Shown: piece by piece, positions 21,677-33,533 of the stretch | Layout of the letters: every line of letters begins with the position of its first letter | Numbering within the stretch: position 1 is the stretch's first letter | Origin: Liquidambar formosana | Lineage: Eukaryota; Streptophyta; Magnoliopsida; Saxifragales; Altingiaceae | Assembly (NCBI GenBank): GCA_039720395.1 | Contig: CM077831.1 | Location: 9,970,333 to 10,034,332, forward strand | Reading direction: 5' to 3' | DNA length: 64,000 bases | Notes under the pieces: model-generated | Told to the model about the DNA's origin: nothing | The model's database searches: none | The model's input: only the letters and a program-made list of their open reading frames with translations | Position numbers and translations under genes: made by a program

Positions 21677-21756
21677 GCTCGGGTAACCATCCCACCCTGG
21701 ACGGTCAGCCGTCTTGCCCTGGACGGTTGACCATCTGAGGGCAGATGGTCACCCTA
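21677..21756 (-). promoter_or_regulatory. Palindromic cassette upstream of the antisense PMD gene
   Basis: Outer arms CTCGGGTAACCAT (21678-21690) and ATGGTCACCCTAG enclose TGGACGGT, CAGCCGTC, TGGACGGT and GACCATCTG words. The layout equals that of the LTR cassette and of 18367-18445. A weak TATA-like TTTTTAAA lies next to it at about 21645-21656 on the minus strand. I infer the promoter of the PMD transcript; the start site is unresolved. Confidence 0.45.
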
Positions 21757-22024
21757 GCCCGCTTTGCCCGTTTGCCCCGTTTCGCGCGCTTGCGACCTCT
21801 AAACTTCTCCAAATTGACTTTTTGTGCAATCCTTGAGTTATGGGATGAATATATCTCTCAAGTTTATCAAGTTTCAATGAAATTTTTGAATCTTGGGTGA
21901 TTGTATTAGCCCGCATAACGAGGAGTTGCAATGGCCATGATAAATGGCTTTCTCATGAAATGAGCTTGGTGTTGAATTGATTGACTTTCAAGTCTTGGAA
22001 TTCAATTCTTAGGAGATGATAGTG

Positions 22025-22620
22025 ATATCATATCATGTGATAAAGATAATTTCACATGAAATGACTTGCTAATCATGTGATAAAGATAATTTCACATAAA
22101 ATGACTTGCTAATCATGTGATAAAGATAACTTCACATGAAATGATGATTCATGAGCTATGCTAGTTACGAAGTAACTTGCTATCTTTGTGAAGAGGGCAT
22201 GAAATGCACTTTGTTTTTCAATCAATTGACTTTCAAAATCAATGTTGTATCATGTGATAAAGATGATTTCACATGAAATGACATGAAATAAGCTTGATTT
22301 TCAATAAATTAACTCTCAATTCAATGTCATTTCATGTGATAAAGATAATTTCACATGAAATGATGAGAAATGAACTTGATTTCGAGTTGAATGACTCTCA
22401 ATACATTATCATTTCATGTGATAAAGACAATTTCACATAAAATGAACTTGATTAGGAGTTGAATGACTCCCAGTACATTTTCATTCCATGTGATAAGGAT
22501 AGTTTCACATGAAATGATAAGAAATGAGCTTGATTTTGAATCAATTGACTTGCAATTGGGTCTCATATCATGTGATAAAGACAATTTCACATGAAATAAT
22601 GATTCAGGAGTTATGAGATA
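22025..22620. repeat. Degenerate minisatellite of CATGTGA...TCACATG units
   Basis: At least eight copies of a CATGTGATAAAGA(T/C)AATTTC block followed by ACATGAAATGA lie between about 22035 and 22600, at 38-130 bp spacing. CATGTGA and TCACATG are complementary, giving an 11-nt-loop hairpin in each unit. Tandem repeats before the 3' LTR are a known trait of Tat elements. Confidence 0.7.
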
Positions 22621-23602
22621 ACTCCCTGTCTTTGTTACTTCCACAGAAAGTGGCATGAAATGATTCATGAGTTATGAAATAACTCCCTGTTTTTGTTGTT
22701 CCCACAGAAAGTGGCACAATTTCACATGAAATAATGATTCAGGAGTTATGAGATAACTCCCTGTCTCTGTTACTTCCACAGAAAGTGGCATGAAATGATC
22801 CATGAGTTATGCAATAACTCCCCATTTTTGTTGTTCCCACAGAAAGTGGCACAATTTCACATGAAATGACGATTCATGAGTTATGAAATAACTCCCTGTC
22901 TTTGTTGTTTCCACAGAAAGTGGCACAATTTCACATGAAATGATACATGAGTTGTGCAATAACTCCATATCTTTGTTGTTTCCGCTGAAAGTGGCATGAA
23001 ATCATAATTTGATGAGTCATGAGTTATGAAATAACTCACCACATTTGTTATCCCCAGTGACACTGGCATGAAATGCCCTTGGTTTTGAATTGATGGACAT
23101 TCAATTCACCAATAATTCACATAAAATGATAATTTATGAGTTATGAAATAACTCGTTTTGAGAATGCCAATGAAATTGGCAGGGTACCTTGTGATGCACT
23201 AGTGCAACTAGCTTTGCATCATGAGAAGACCATGTGGATATCACTAATACAATTAGTGCATAGGTAAACGCATTTGCATGAGCGCACCAACGAAGTTGGC
23301 ATGCATAGAAATGCATTCAATTCTTTGCTTCGATGAAATCGTCGCATGCTTGGATATGACGAAGTCTATCCTTATGGTTCCATTTGATTTTGTTGGTATT
23401 AATGAGATTAATCCATCATACAAAATGTGTTGTTATATCACTAATGCAATTAGTGCAGGCATTTGCATGAGCGCACCAACGAATGTTGGCATGCATAGAA
23501 ATGCATTCAATTCTTTGCTTCGATGAAATCGTCGCATGCTTGGATATGACGAAGTCTATCCTTCTGGTTCCATTTGAGTTTGTTGGTATTAATGAAATTA
23601 AT
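22161..23602. repeat. Chain of short hairpins with mostly GAA/GCA 3-nt spacers
   Basis: Perfect inverted repeats with 3-nt spacers recur with different stems: AGTTAC-gaa-GTAACT (22163), GGAGTTAT-gag-ATAACTCC (22607), GAGTTAT-gaa-ATAACTC (22669, 22878), GCCAAT-gaa-ATTGGC (23166), CTAGT-gca-ACTAG (23199), CACTAAT-aca-ATTAGTG (23242), CCAAC-gaa-GTTGG (23287), CGAT-gaa-ATCG (23331, 23521), ATTAAT-gag-ATTAAT (23398), CACTAAT-gca-ATTAGTG (23439) and ATTAAT-gaa-ATTAAT (23588). Between 22610 and 23060 the GAGTTAT hairpins alternate with CCAC-agaaa-GTGG in a 50-110 bp repeat. Confidence 0.75.
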
Positions 23603-23630
23603 CCATCAAACAAAAATGGGTTGTTCTTTG
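23205..23630. repeat. About 190-bp direct repeat upstream of the 3' LTR
   Basis: Two nearly identical units start at about 23281 and 23470. Each contains GCGCACCAACGAA, ATGCATTCAATTCTTTGCTT, GACGAAGTCTATCCTT and GTTGGTATTAATGA. A partial unit precedes them. The two differ by a few substitutions and a one-base insertion. The short frames here are repeats of each other, not genes. Confidence 0.8.
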
Positions 23631-23662
23631 ATCATTGGCTCGCAAGTGAAACTTGTTCACCA

Positions 23663-23674
23663 ATGAGGGGCTTC
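23663..23674 (+). promoter_or_regulatory. Polypurine tract of the Tat element
   Basis: ATGAGGGGCTTC directly abuts the TG of the 3' LTR. The older Tat element has ATGAGGGGCATC at 26980-26991 in the same position. It primes plus-strand DNA synthesis. Confidence 0.75.
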
Positions 23675-26600
23675 TGTCACACCCCATTTTTGTCACCTTA
23701 GCTAGGACATATCATTTCATGTAGGATTTTGAGTCCTTTTTGAGTCTAGTCTTTTGCATTGAGTTTCTATGGTGTTGAATATCATGTGTATGAATTTTGA
23801 AGTGATTTGGAGTTCATTTCGATAGCCAATAAGAACTTTTGCGACTTAAAGGGCATAATCATCTTTTAAGCCGTATATTTTCCATTTGACTTTGGAATGG
23901 ATCCCGAGTCATTCCATTGAGTTCATATGGTTATATAGAGTCCATATATAGGTTCAATTTCATGAATTAATGGTTTAAGATCAATTCAGCTCGTAATGGT
24001 TCGGGTTGGCTAAAAGACCCTTTCTTGGTTTGCTCAAATTGACTCATAAGACCCAACCAATTTTCTCTCATTTAACTTCAATTGGGCTTTATTTATGTCC
24101 TAAACATGTTTAGAAAGATCAATTTTCGATTGGGAAAGCATTCGGTTCGACCTTGTGTACAAACCCAGCTTAGCGACGGTGAAGCACCATGGTTAACCAC
24201 CTTTGTAAAACCTAAACATGCACCCATGGTTGAGGATTTTTGTCCTAAAATGCCTAAAAATGTGTTCCCCTTCGAAACACGGTTGTTTTGGCTTTTATTT
24301 CGTCAAAATCGGACTTAATTTGAAGATTTTAGGACTTCTGAAGCAAGTGGAAGTCAAAACCGAAGCGGAAATAGGAGGGCCTCGGGTAACCGTCCGGGGC
24401 TGGACGGTCAGCCGTCCAAGCCCAGACGGCTAACCGTCCAGGCCTAGTTGGTCACCCGAGAGAGTCCGTCCTCAACTAGAACTCTGACTCTTCTTTCTCT
24501 CTTTTGACGGTTTCCTCCGCCAAAACAACTTGTCTGAGCTTAGGAGTGTGTAGGCTTGAGTTGTTTGAGCACCAAGAGAGTCTCTAATAGCCTTAGGATC
24601 ATTGTTTAATGAATTAATCTTAGCCATTGGTTTAGGGGATCAGTTCTCTATATAAAGGACATGATCTTCAGCACATAGGGGGAGGATAATTGCACTTTAC
24701 ACTTAGAGAGAGAGGGAGCTACGAGTTTGGAGAGCTAGAAGGACTTCAAGAGGAGGCTTTTCAACCCCAAGCAAGCAAGGAAACAAGAGGTTTGAAGACA
24801 AGGAAGAGTCTACAAGAGGTAAGCCTATCCCTTTAATGCTGAACATGAATTTCTGCTTTTCCTTCTTCTCTTTCTTCTTCTTTTTTTAAGATAGTTGTGG
24901 TGCATGCAATTGCTCTTCTTATGGATTGAATTCAATGTTTACATGATGTTATATGAATGATTTTAGGATAGTTTGTGGCTTTATATGCTTGATAATCCCT
25001 GGTTTACTAAGGATTTGATAGCCTTATTCGTTCTATCCTCTTAAATCATGCATAGTTCACATGTTTAGGTTGCTGTGATTGTTATCATGAATTGATACTC
25101 CTGTTAGTTAGTATATGTGATATGAATGATATTCATGATAATTTGAGCATGTCTTAGAGTCGTTTCATAGGTTCTAATGCATAGTTGTGAGATTAGGGTT
25201 TCGATAACCCTGAAATCACACAAGTTTCATACAGCATGCTTAGCTTAGCTTTTTGAGTTGTTTCTCATCATAGTCATTCTATATATGCTGCATATAGTTG
25301 AATCATGCTAGGTTTGCATTCATATAGTATGTTTTATAGGTTTTTTGGAGATATTATCCTTTTCTAAGGATAATTATCATTTTCGCTGAGTGAGGTTTTG
25401 CATGAGAGTCTTCTGTGATGTGTTTAAGCATAAAATCACTTCTATTGTATTCTAGGGTATATATTTTACGTAGGATATGCTGATTGCACCTCCCCATAAC
25501 GACTTTCTTACGTGAAATTATCTTAGGATAGTTTCGCTTAAGAAAGCTCGCCGTAGGAAGGTCTATTTGCATATTTGACATAAAATATCATCTTTTTGAT
25601 TGGAATGAGCTTTGTTATCATGTTTATTGATGTTATTGGAGTCTCCCATGCTTGTTAGTGTGTTTTTGATAGGTTTTTACGCATGTTAGTCGAGTCATTG
25701 CATGTAGGATTGAGTTAGAGTCCTTAGTTATTCATTATTCTTGTTGTTTGCATGATTAATGGATGATTTTAGGCCTTGTCAAGGTTCTGTCCAGATTTGC
25801 ATATTGTTTTCTTTGCATGATTGTGTGCACTTGTAAGGGTGCAAACAGGTACAATGCTTGTCCTATTGCAAATAGGGCTGCTATGGTTTGAAATGGCTAA
25901 TGTTAGGAGCTTGTGTGCTCAGGTAAGTAGGGTTTGAAGGTGCCCCAATTCACCTTTCTTTTTCTTTCTTTTCTCTTCTCCCTCCTAGGGTTACTTCTTA
26001 ATACAAGCTTATGGTAATTATCAAGGGTTTCCTTCAATAATAAATTCTGGTTTTTATCAAAGTTTTCCTCTTGTGGAAGTTTTCAGTTTTGGATTTAATC
26101 AATGTATTTTCAAATGAGGAAACCTAGGGTTTTTACCATAGGTTTGTATTAGGTTGTAACCCTATTCTTTTCGAACTACGTGGACTTTGATCCATGTATT
26201 TCGCTGCATGGTACGTAGGCGCTCTTCGTGAGGCTCAAGTCCGTTCTAGGATCCAAGTATCCTAGGCTTTTTCTTTTCTTTTCTTCTTTTTTTCTGTTTT
26301 GTTTTGTTTGAGTGATTGTGCATGAGATGATTGGATGAAATATATGATATGCATGCTGCCTTGTGATGATATATGTTGATATTTGAGTGAAAAAGATATT
26401 AAGTTAGCCTAATCAAATTAAGAGACCAACTCGGGCGATGTGGGTGCCTATGGGTTTTTGCCCAGAACCTTCCCACGTCATAACTTAGCCCCCGGATCCA
26501 ATTTTCTGGTTTCAAAGACTTTGCTTTTCCTTTAATGGAGTCATGTGGTTTTGAAAATAAAACATTTTTGCAGTTTTCCTCTTTTCCCTAAAAAATGAGG

Positions 26601-26697
26601 TGGCGACTCCTTTTTGTTTGTTGTCTTTCATACCCATTATCATTTTTGCCAAACACCCTTGTGGGCTCCACGCTGCGCTTTTTCATGGGTTCACAGT
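23675..26697 (+). repeat. 3' LTR of the Tat element
   Basis: Matches 5954-8972 from TGTCACACCCC to GGGTTCACA with roughly 1-2 percent substitutions by eye. TATA is at about 24648-24657, the palindromic cassette at 24381-24458 and the TGGCGACTCC motif near 26601. It is followed by the GTATG duplication. Confidence 0.95.
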
Positions 26698-26991
26698 ATG
26701 TTCCTATCAGGAAGGATGGGCGTATGATGTTGAAAGTGTGTTTAAATGACCTTTGTGGTCACACGCACTCCCTATCTTATACGTGTCCTCATTAGAAAGA
26801 ATGAGCGTACATTTTAGAAGCATGCGTGTTCCCATCAGGAGAGATGGGCGTATGATGACTACATTATGCATGTTAAGCATAAAATAGATTAGTGTGTTTA
26901 TCTTTGGTTCTCTGTCCTTTTCTTATGAAAATGGATTGTCTTTCTAACATTAGCATCGTTTGTGGAGCAAAATCCATCAATGAGGGGCATC
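26698..26991 (+). repeat. 3' untranslated tail of the older Tat element (right part) and its PPT
   Basis: Continues the about 130-bp tandem repeat interrupted at 5953, with the same GATGGGCGTATGATG, GAAAGTGTGTTTAAATGA and GAATGAGCGTACATT blocks. It then passes into unique sequence and the PPT ATGAGGGGCATC at 26980-26991, directly before an LTR. Confidence 0.75.
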
Positions 26992-27448
26992 TGTAGACAC
27001 CCCATTTTCACTCATATGAGCTCATGTTCGCATTGGTTTAAGTTTGGATTGTGTTTAGGAGTTTCTAAGCTTTTAAGGACATTTTTGCCATTTTAAATTT
27101 ATGTGAGTAGTTCATTATTGCATGCATCTTTTTTATTCATTTTTTCATTCCATAACTTGCATTTAGTTTTTAGGTACATTTAAGATATATGTGTGTAATT
27201 TGGTGTAATAACTCAATTTTTAAGATACATTTAAGTTTTTTCATTCTATAAGATATATATGTGTGTAATCACTCAATTTGGAGTTAATTTGAGCAAGTTA
27301 TGGTCGTTTTAAGCATAAAAACCCAAAATAGGAAGCAATTGGGGGAATCAGGAGAGGACCCTCAGGTGACCAGTTCACCCAACCGGTCCAACTGGTTGGC
27401 CTAACTGGTTACCCGAGATCTAGTGCCCAGTTTTTCCATCTTGCCTAT

Positions 27449-30400
27449 TGTGAACCATGGGTTTCGATCCAAGGGAGGAAAGGAGGAGGAAAGAGAACCC
27501 TTCTTTTAAAAAGACTTGTAGAGATTTAAATTAATAAAAATCTGGTTTTTAAAAGGTTCACAAAAACATAACAAACAAGGAGTCGCCACCTCATTTTTAG
27601 GAAAAGAGGAAAACCATAAAAACAGTTTTTTAAAGAAAACATTTGAAAACAAACCACATGACTTCAATCAAGGAAAAGCAGGTCTAATCAAAACAAGAGA
27701 GGATTTGGAGACTAAGTTATGATGTGGGAAGGTTCTAGGAAACATCCTATAGGCACCCACATCGCCCCAAAATGGGTCTCTGAATTTATATGGGCTATTT
27801 CAATCACTTCCTAATTAGTCACCATGCATATGCAAAGAATCATCCATAAATAATCCACATTCATCCGTGAACATCCATAAAGCATATAAACATCCATAAA
27901 GCATATAAACATCCATGAACAAGTATGAGAGATATGGAAAGCAAGTAAGAGATAGAGAAAATGAGCAAACAAGTCCATCCTATCCACTAGCAAATATGTG
28001 ACGGATAAATGAGCAAGCAAACAAATCCATCCTATCCACTAACAAATATGTGATGGATAAATGGGTAGAAAGAAAGAAAAAAAGAAAAAAGAAAACCTAG
28101 GATACTTAGTATCCTAGGGCAGACTTGAACATCAAATGAGCGCCTACGTACCTTACATACAAAGATGTAAGGATCAAAGTCCACGTAGTTCGATTGAGAA
28201 GGGGTTACTCCCTTTACAATGAACTATAAACCCTAAGTTCCCATTAAAAGAAAAGAAGAGTTTTAAAAAGAAGAAGAGTTTCCAAAAAAGGAATTTGAGA
28301 AAAGATAGAATTTGAAAAGAGATAGAACTCTTATCCAAAAAATAAATTTGAGAAAAGTAGAATTCTAAAAGAGATAGAACTCTAGATAAAATAGAATTTT
28401 AATGAAAGTAGAATTCTAAAAGAAATAGAACTCTAATTAAAACAGAATTTTAAGAGAGTTGGAAACTTAGGACTTCTAATCCAAGGTAAAGACAATAACC
28501 CAAGGAGGGAGAAGAGAACAACTCACACAATACTCACCATGAACCACTTACCATATGCAAATTATCCCGAAACATCGAGAAAACACCAATTAATCACCCT
28601 ATGTATTCTATAGGGCAATTATTAAGCTCAAACCAACCATATTCATGCTCAAATCATCATTAGAAGACCTAAATCAAATCTGGACAGAATGCTAAGCATG
28701 CATGTAATGACCTAATACTCATGCAAATAACAAAAATCAAAAGAAAAACTCAATCCTATATGCTCCTATATGCTCTAAACACCCTAACATGCACAAAACT
28801 ATCAAAAACATGTTAAATATGCATTACTATGATGAAAATATCATATGATAATCCTAAACATGAAAAGAAAATCTACCATGATGCCTTAGGTAATTACTTT
28901 ATGTAAGAATGTGAAATAATCATTCTTATGGCGAGTTTTCTTAAGTAAAACTATCCGGAGATAATTTTACGTAGAAACCACTCTGTATGAATGATTTCTT
29001 CACATATCTTACGTAAAATATATACCTAAGAATGCAAAGAAACTCACAGCGCACTTAAACACACTCCAGAAAGCACCCATGCACAACCTCACCTTCTAAG
29101 GACGATAATTATCCTCGAAAAGGATAATCATCCATACACCTATGAAGATGAAGCTTACACAGAAAGTGTCCTATACAAAAGATGCTTAAAATCATGCATG
29201 TAATTGAACCATGAAGAGAAAACGGCCTAAACACATCAATTGATTTTTCATGCAAAACGTACCTCTATCCTTAAGAGAGAAACTATCCTAACAGCAAGCA
29301 ATTCACAATCCTAATCCACTAACATGCTTTCTCATCATATTTGAATCATATACACTCTAAAATATAGAGTATATATGATTCCTAAATCAATTCTAAGCCA
29401 TAACTATGCAGAGAATGGAGTAGAAGAAGGAATCATAAAAGGATGCAAAGAAAACTCACAACAAAGCAAGGGTCTTCACTGCGTTCTTCCTTCTCTTTGG
29501 CTTGGTTCCCTTCTAGTTCTCCTTTGAAATTGCAGTAGAAAGCCTCCTCCAAGTGATTTGGGTGTGTCCAAACTCGTGGTCCCTCTCTCTCTTATGAATA
29601 TGAAGTGTCAAATAAGCCAAAAGTCCCTTATACTGATGAATGAACCTCTATTTATAACCAACCAACCATATGAACCAATGGTTGAGATTAATTCACCATA
29701 AAACCAATCTAGGGCTGTAATTAAATCCCATGAATGTTAAACAACTCAAAACCACCTCCCAATAGGCTTAGAAGTCCTTTAGAAGGCTGAAATTCGGAGT
29801 GGTAGAATCCCATTTCGTCAAAAACTCAAAAGGAGAAAAATCAAGATGAAGGGCTTGGGTGACCGGTTGGGGTGAACCGGTCCAACTGGTTGAACCCAAC
29901 CGGTCACCCGAGAAGAATCCAAAAATTTTGGAATTCTAGCTCGGTTTGGACTCCGAACTTCAAACGGACTTAAATTCTTCATTTTAACTCCGATTTGAGT
30001 GATTCAAAAGCCAAAATTTCAAGGATTTAATGTAGAATAAACCTAGAATATTCTTGAACCAAAAATCCCTAACCACGGTCAGGTGGCTGGGTTTTCATGA
30101 GACGATTACCCGAAAAAAGGTCAATTAAGCATAGGGTAATGTGGTGAACCAATCCCAGACCTATCAATAAAATAAATTGGCACTTCAATTAGGCTCATTT
30201 CATCATTCTAAGGTCAATGGAATACTTTGGAACAAATTTGGAAGTCAATTGGAAAATATACGAAGTAAAAGACGAAATTGCCCTTCAAGTCGCAAAAGTT
30301 CTAATTAGCTATCCAAACCTATTTGGAATTGAACCAAATTTGACACACATATCTAAAATGACCCTAGAAACTAAATGCAAGTGATGGGACTCAACAAAGA

Positions 30401-30545
30401 GTCAAAAATATGCATGCAATGATGACCTATTCTCCTAAGGCTTAAAAGGGCAAAATTGTCCTTTAAGGCTTAGGGGCTCCTAGATGCTTCTAAACTTAAC
30501 CAAATGATATCATGATCTCATGGGAGTGAAAATGGGGTGTCTACA
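27449..30545 (-). mobile_element. Solo Tat-family LTR in reverse orientation (3.1 kb)
   Basis: On the plus strand it starts TGTGAACC and ends GGTGTCTACA, the reverse of a TGTAGACACC...GGTTCACA LTR. The target duplication CCTAT occurs at 27444-27448 and 30546-30550. Minus-strand TATAAATA lies at 29656-29649, with a palindromic cassette (ACCGGTT words, outer arms TTGGGTGACC and GGTCACCCGAG) at 29855-29912. The reversed GGAGTCGCCA is at about 27582 and GAGCGCCTACGTACC at about 28139. It has inserted into a related LTR of the opposite direction. No coding region. Confidence 0.9.
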
Positions 30546-32804
30546 CCTATTTTTGCGACTTTTGACCTTCCTACTCCATGTTCCTTATTCTAAAAGGACT
30601 TCAATCCTTATTTCTAGGTAACTTTGAGTTATAATTACTTAAAGCCCAAGGGAATTAATTATAGTCATTCATTGATTTTATGGTAATTAATCTCAACCAT
30701 TGGATCCTAGAATTGGTCAGTTATAAATTAAGACCCTCCCATCATCATAAAAAGGTTACACAGCCTCCATATTCACTACTAAGAGAAGGACCACGAATTT
30801 GCTCACACTCATACACCTTGAGAGAGCTATTCTACTGCATATTTGAAGTAGAACTAGAAGCATACTAAGCTAAAGAAGAAGGAAGCATCCAACAAAGCTT
30901 CTCTTTTGTAAGTAAGCCTCCTTCTCCTTTTCTCTTCTCCTCTTTTTCTCTCATTCTCTCCTTCTCTTAGGTTTTATTCTCTGCATGTTTGGGATGATTT
31001 CTTAGCTTGGTTATCATGTCTATTGGATATTGTTGAGATTATTTGATGGATATTATATGAATAGCATGATAATTTGCTAGGGTTTCTTCTTTATGTGCTG
31101 AAATAATGATTTTCTCTATCTAAAATAGGGTTATTTTGCATAGCATATTAGTTGAAGTATTAGGATTATTTTCTCTTCATGGTTCACTTATATGCATGTT
31201 TTTGAGAACTTTTTATGTAGAACACATCTTGTATAGGATTTATCTTCATATGTCTATAGATGATTATTCTTTTTAGAGGGTAAGTTTTTGCATGAGTGCT
31301 TTAGAGAATGTGTTTAAGTGTGCCATCTTTTTCATTGCATTCTTAGATATAGATTTTACGTAGGATAAGTGAAGAAATCATTCATATGGAGTAACGTGAA
31401 ATTATCTTAGGATAATTTTTCTTAAGAGAGCCTTTTTCATGTTTTTACATAAAATCATTATCTTTTGCAACATGTTAGATTTTATTTTTATGTTTTGAGT
31501 TGTTATATGATATTTTCATCATAATAATTCATTTTTTTTGGCATATTTTTGGTATTTTCATGCATAATAGGTAGTCTAGTGCATGTAGGAGCATATTAGG
31601 GTTTTGTATTCCTTTTAATTTTTGTTTTTAGCATGATTATTAGGATACTTTAGGGTTGTTTAGTATTCTGTCCAAATTTGATTTAGGTCTTCTAATGATG
31701 ATTTGAGCATGAATATGGTTGATTTGAGTATGATAATTGTCCTATAGTATATATAGGATGATTATTTGGTATTTTCTCAATGTTTTGAGATAATTGGCAT
31801 ATGGTAAGTTGGATTATCGTAAGTTTTGTTATGAATTGTTTCCTTCTCCCAATTGGGTTATTTTCTTTGCATTGAATTATGATAATTCTTGAGTCTCCAT
31901 TTTTCTAAACTCTTTTTTCTCTCAAAAGTTCCTTTTAAATAAAACTTCTTATTTTCTTTTATTCCTTTTGGAAATTCTTATCTTTGGAAACTTCCCTTTT
32001 TCTTTAAATGGAAACTTAGGATTTATAGTAGTTCATTGTGAAGGAAATAACCCCTTCTCTTTCGAACTACGTAGATATTGATTATTGCATCTTTGTATGT
32101 AGGGTACGTAGGCGCTCATTTGATGTTTAAGTCTACCCTAGGATACTAACTATCCTAAGTTTTCTTTTCTTTTCATTATTCTTTTATTCTTTTTTTATTA
32201 CTTTCCATATCTTACTTTTTATTCTTATGTGGATTTTTATAGATGTATGTGGATAAACGTAGATGTTTGTGGATGTTTATGGATGATTCTTCATATATGC
32301 ATGGTGACTAATTAAGAGGTTATTGAAATAGCCCATACAAATTAAAAGACCTTTTTTAGGGCGATGTGGGTGCCTATAAAATGTTTCCTAAAACTTTCTC
32401 ACATTGTAACTTAGTCTCCAAATATCCTCTTTGATTTGTTAAGACTTGCTTTTTCCTAAAATTGAAGTCATTTGTTTAGTTTTGAAAGGTTTTTCTTTAA
32501 AAGGTTTTTATGGTTTTCCTTATTCCCTAAAAATGAAGTGGCGACTCCTTATCTCTCTCTTTTTTTTTTTTTTTTAATTTTTTTTAATTTTAAATTTTAA
32601 TAGAGAAATCAGCGGAGTTTAATTAAAGAGAACGAGAACGAAGGTCAGCTTGGAAATGGTCCCTCACATATGGTGGAACCTCTTCCATCCATACAAGAAG
32701 ATCATCTAAAACAGATCGTATCTGGCAAGGTTATGAGCCACTGAGTTACCTAACTTGCCTACATGCTTAAAATTTACAAAATCAAATGACCTCCTCGCCT
32801 CCAA

Positions 32805-33458
32805 TCAAACATCTTCAATGATTGAATCAATTATCAATCGAGCCTCTTCATGTGAATTAATGGATTGAATCACTTCTAAATTATCACCTTCCATGATCAC
32901 ACATCTCAAACCCAAATCTCGAGCAAAACCCACAGCAAACTGCATAGCAATAGCCTCAACTTGAGCTGGGAAAAAGGTTCCATGAACCTTTTTAGATGCA
33001 GCTGCAATCAACTGCCCAGCGGAGTCCCAAATCACAATACCTAATCCAACACTAAGTTTGTCTTCAAAAATGGCTCCATCCACGTTTACTTTGAACCAAC
33101 CATCGTGAGGGGGTTGCCATTTTGAAGAGATTTTAAATCCAGCCATCTTGGACACGTTCTGAGCCTCAGTAAAGTCTTGAAATAGCCTGCTAGTTATCTC
33201 AATGAGATGGAAAGGTTCCTTCTTTATCCCCTTAAAAACAACTTGGTTTCTATTATACCATATTGACCACATAACCAGTACCACCATTGCCACCTTATCC
33301 TTTCCAAGTGCCCTTAGCATACTCATTAGCCAATCACGGATATTTGAACGAGAGAGGTCATCTAAAGAGACCTTCACAGAGCTATGAGACCACACCTGCT
33401 TGGCCCACCTACATTCTTTGAACACGTGCAGAATTGTTTCTTCCCCATCTCCACACAT
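32805..33458 (-). pseudogene. LINE ORF2 C-terminus: zinc-knuckle remnant and RNase H
   Basis: The first residues, MCGDGEETILHVFKECRWAK, are the end of the zf-RVT domain (C-x2-E...H-x4-C). After a linker, WFKVNVDGAIF begins a plant LINE-type RNase H with D in NVDGA, E in AQVEAIAMQFAV and D in MEGDNLEVIQ, so three catalytic acids remain. The frame ends at a stop, 217 residues. It would remove RNA from the RNA/DNA hybrid during target-primed reverse transcription. It is separated by a stop from the upstream zf-RVT frame and is non-functional on its own. Confidence 0.85.
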
Positions 33459-33533
33459 TAGACAAATAGGATCAACTTCTATTTTCCTTCGTAGCAGATT
33501 TGCTTTTGTAGGAAAAATATTCTTTCTAACCCT

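Larger units (their letters stand above)
5954..26697 (+). mobile_element. Complete LTR retrotransposon, Ty3/gypsy Tat lineage (20.7 kb)
   Basis: The element is bounded by the 5-bp target duplication GTATG (5949-5953 and 26698-26702). LTRs of 3019 and 3023 bp begin TGTCACACCCC and end GGGTTCACA. Its order is LTR, tRNA-Arg-type PBS, leader, gag, protease with G-patch-like segment, intron, RT, RNase H, second (archaeal-type) RNase H, integrase, polypurine tract, two antisense genes, tandem repeats, PPT and LTR. Dual RNase H, the PBS type, large size, a pro/RT intron and extra antisense ORFs all point to the Tat lineage (Ogre/Retand-like). The LTRs differ by about 1-2 percent by eye, so insertion is recent, but the coding frames carry several stops and frameshifts in this copy. 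Confidence 0.95.

Noticed and set aside
22025..23060. Regular short palindromic repeats resembling a CRISPR array
   Set aside because: Units vary in length and sequence, there are no unique equal-length spacers, no cas genes, and the setting is a plant retrotransposon 3' region.
7632..25581. 75-residue minus-strand frames in both Tat LTRs
   Set aside because: Present only through LTR duplication, no recognisable domain, and they lie in LTR sequence antisense to transcription.
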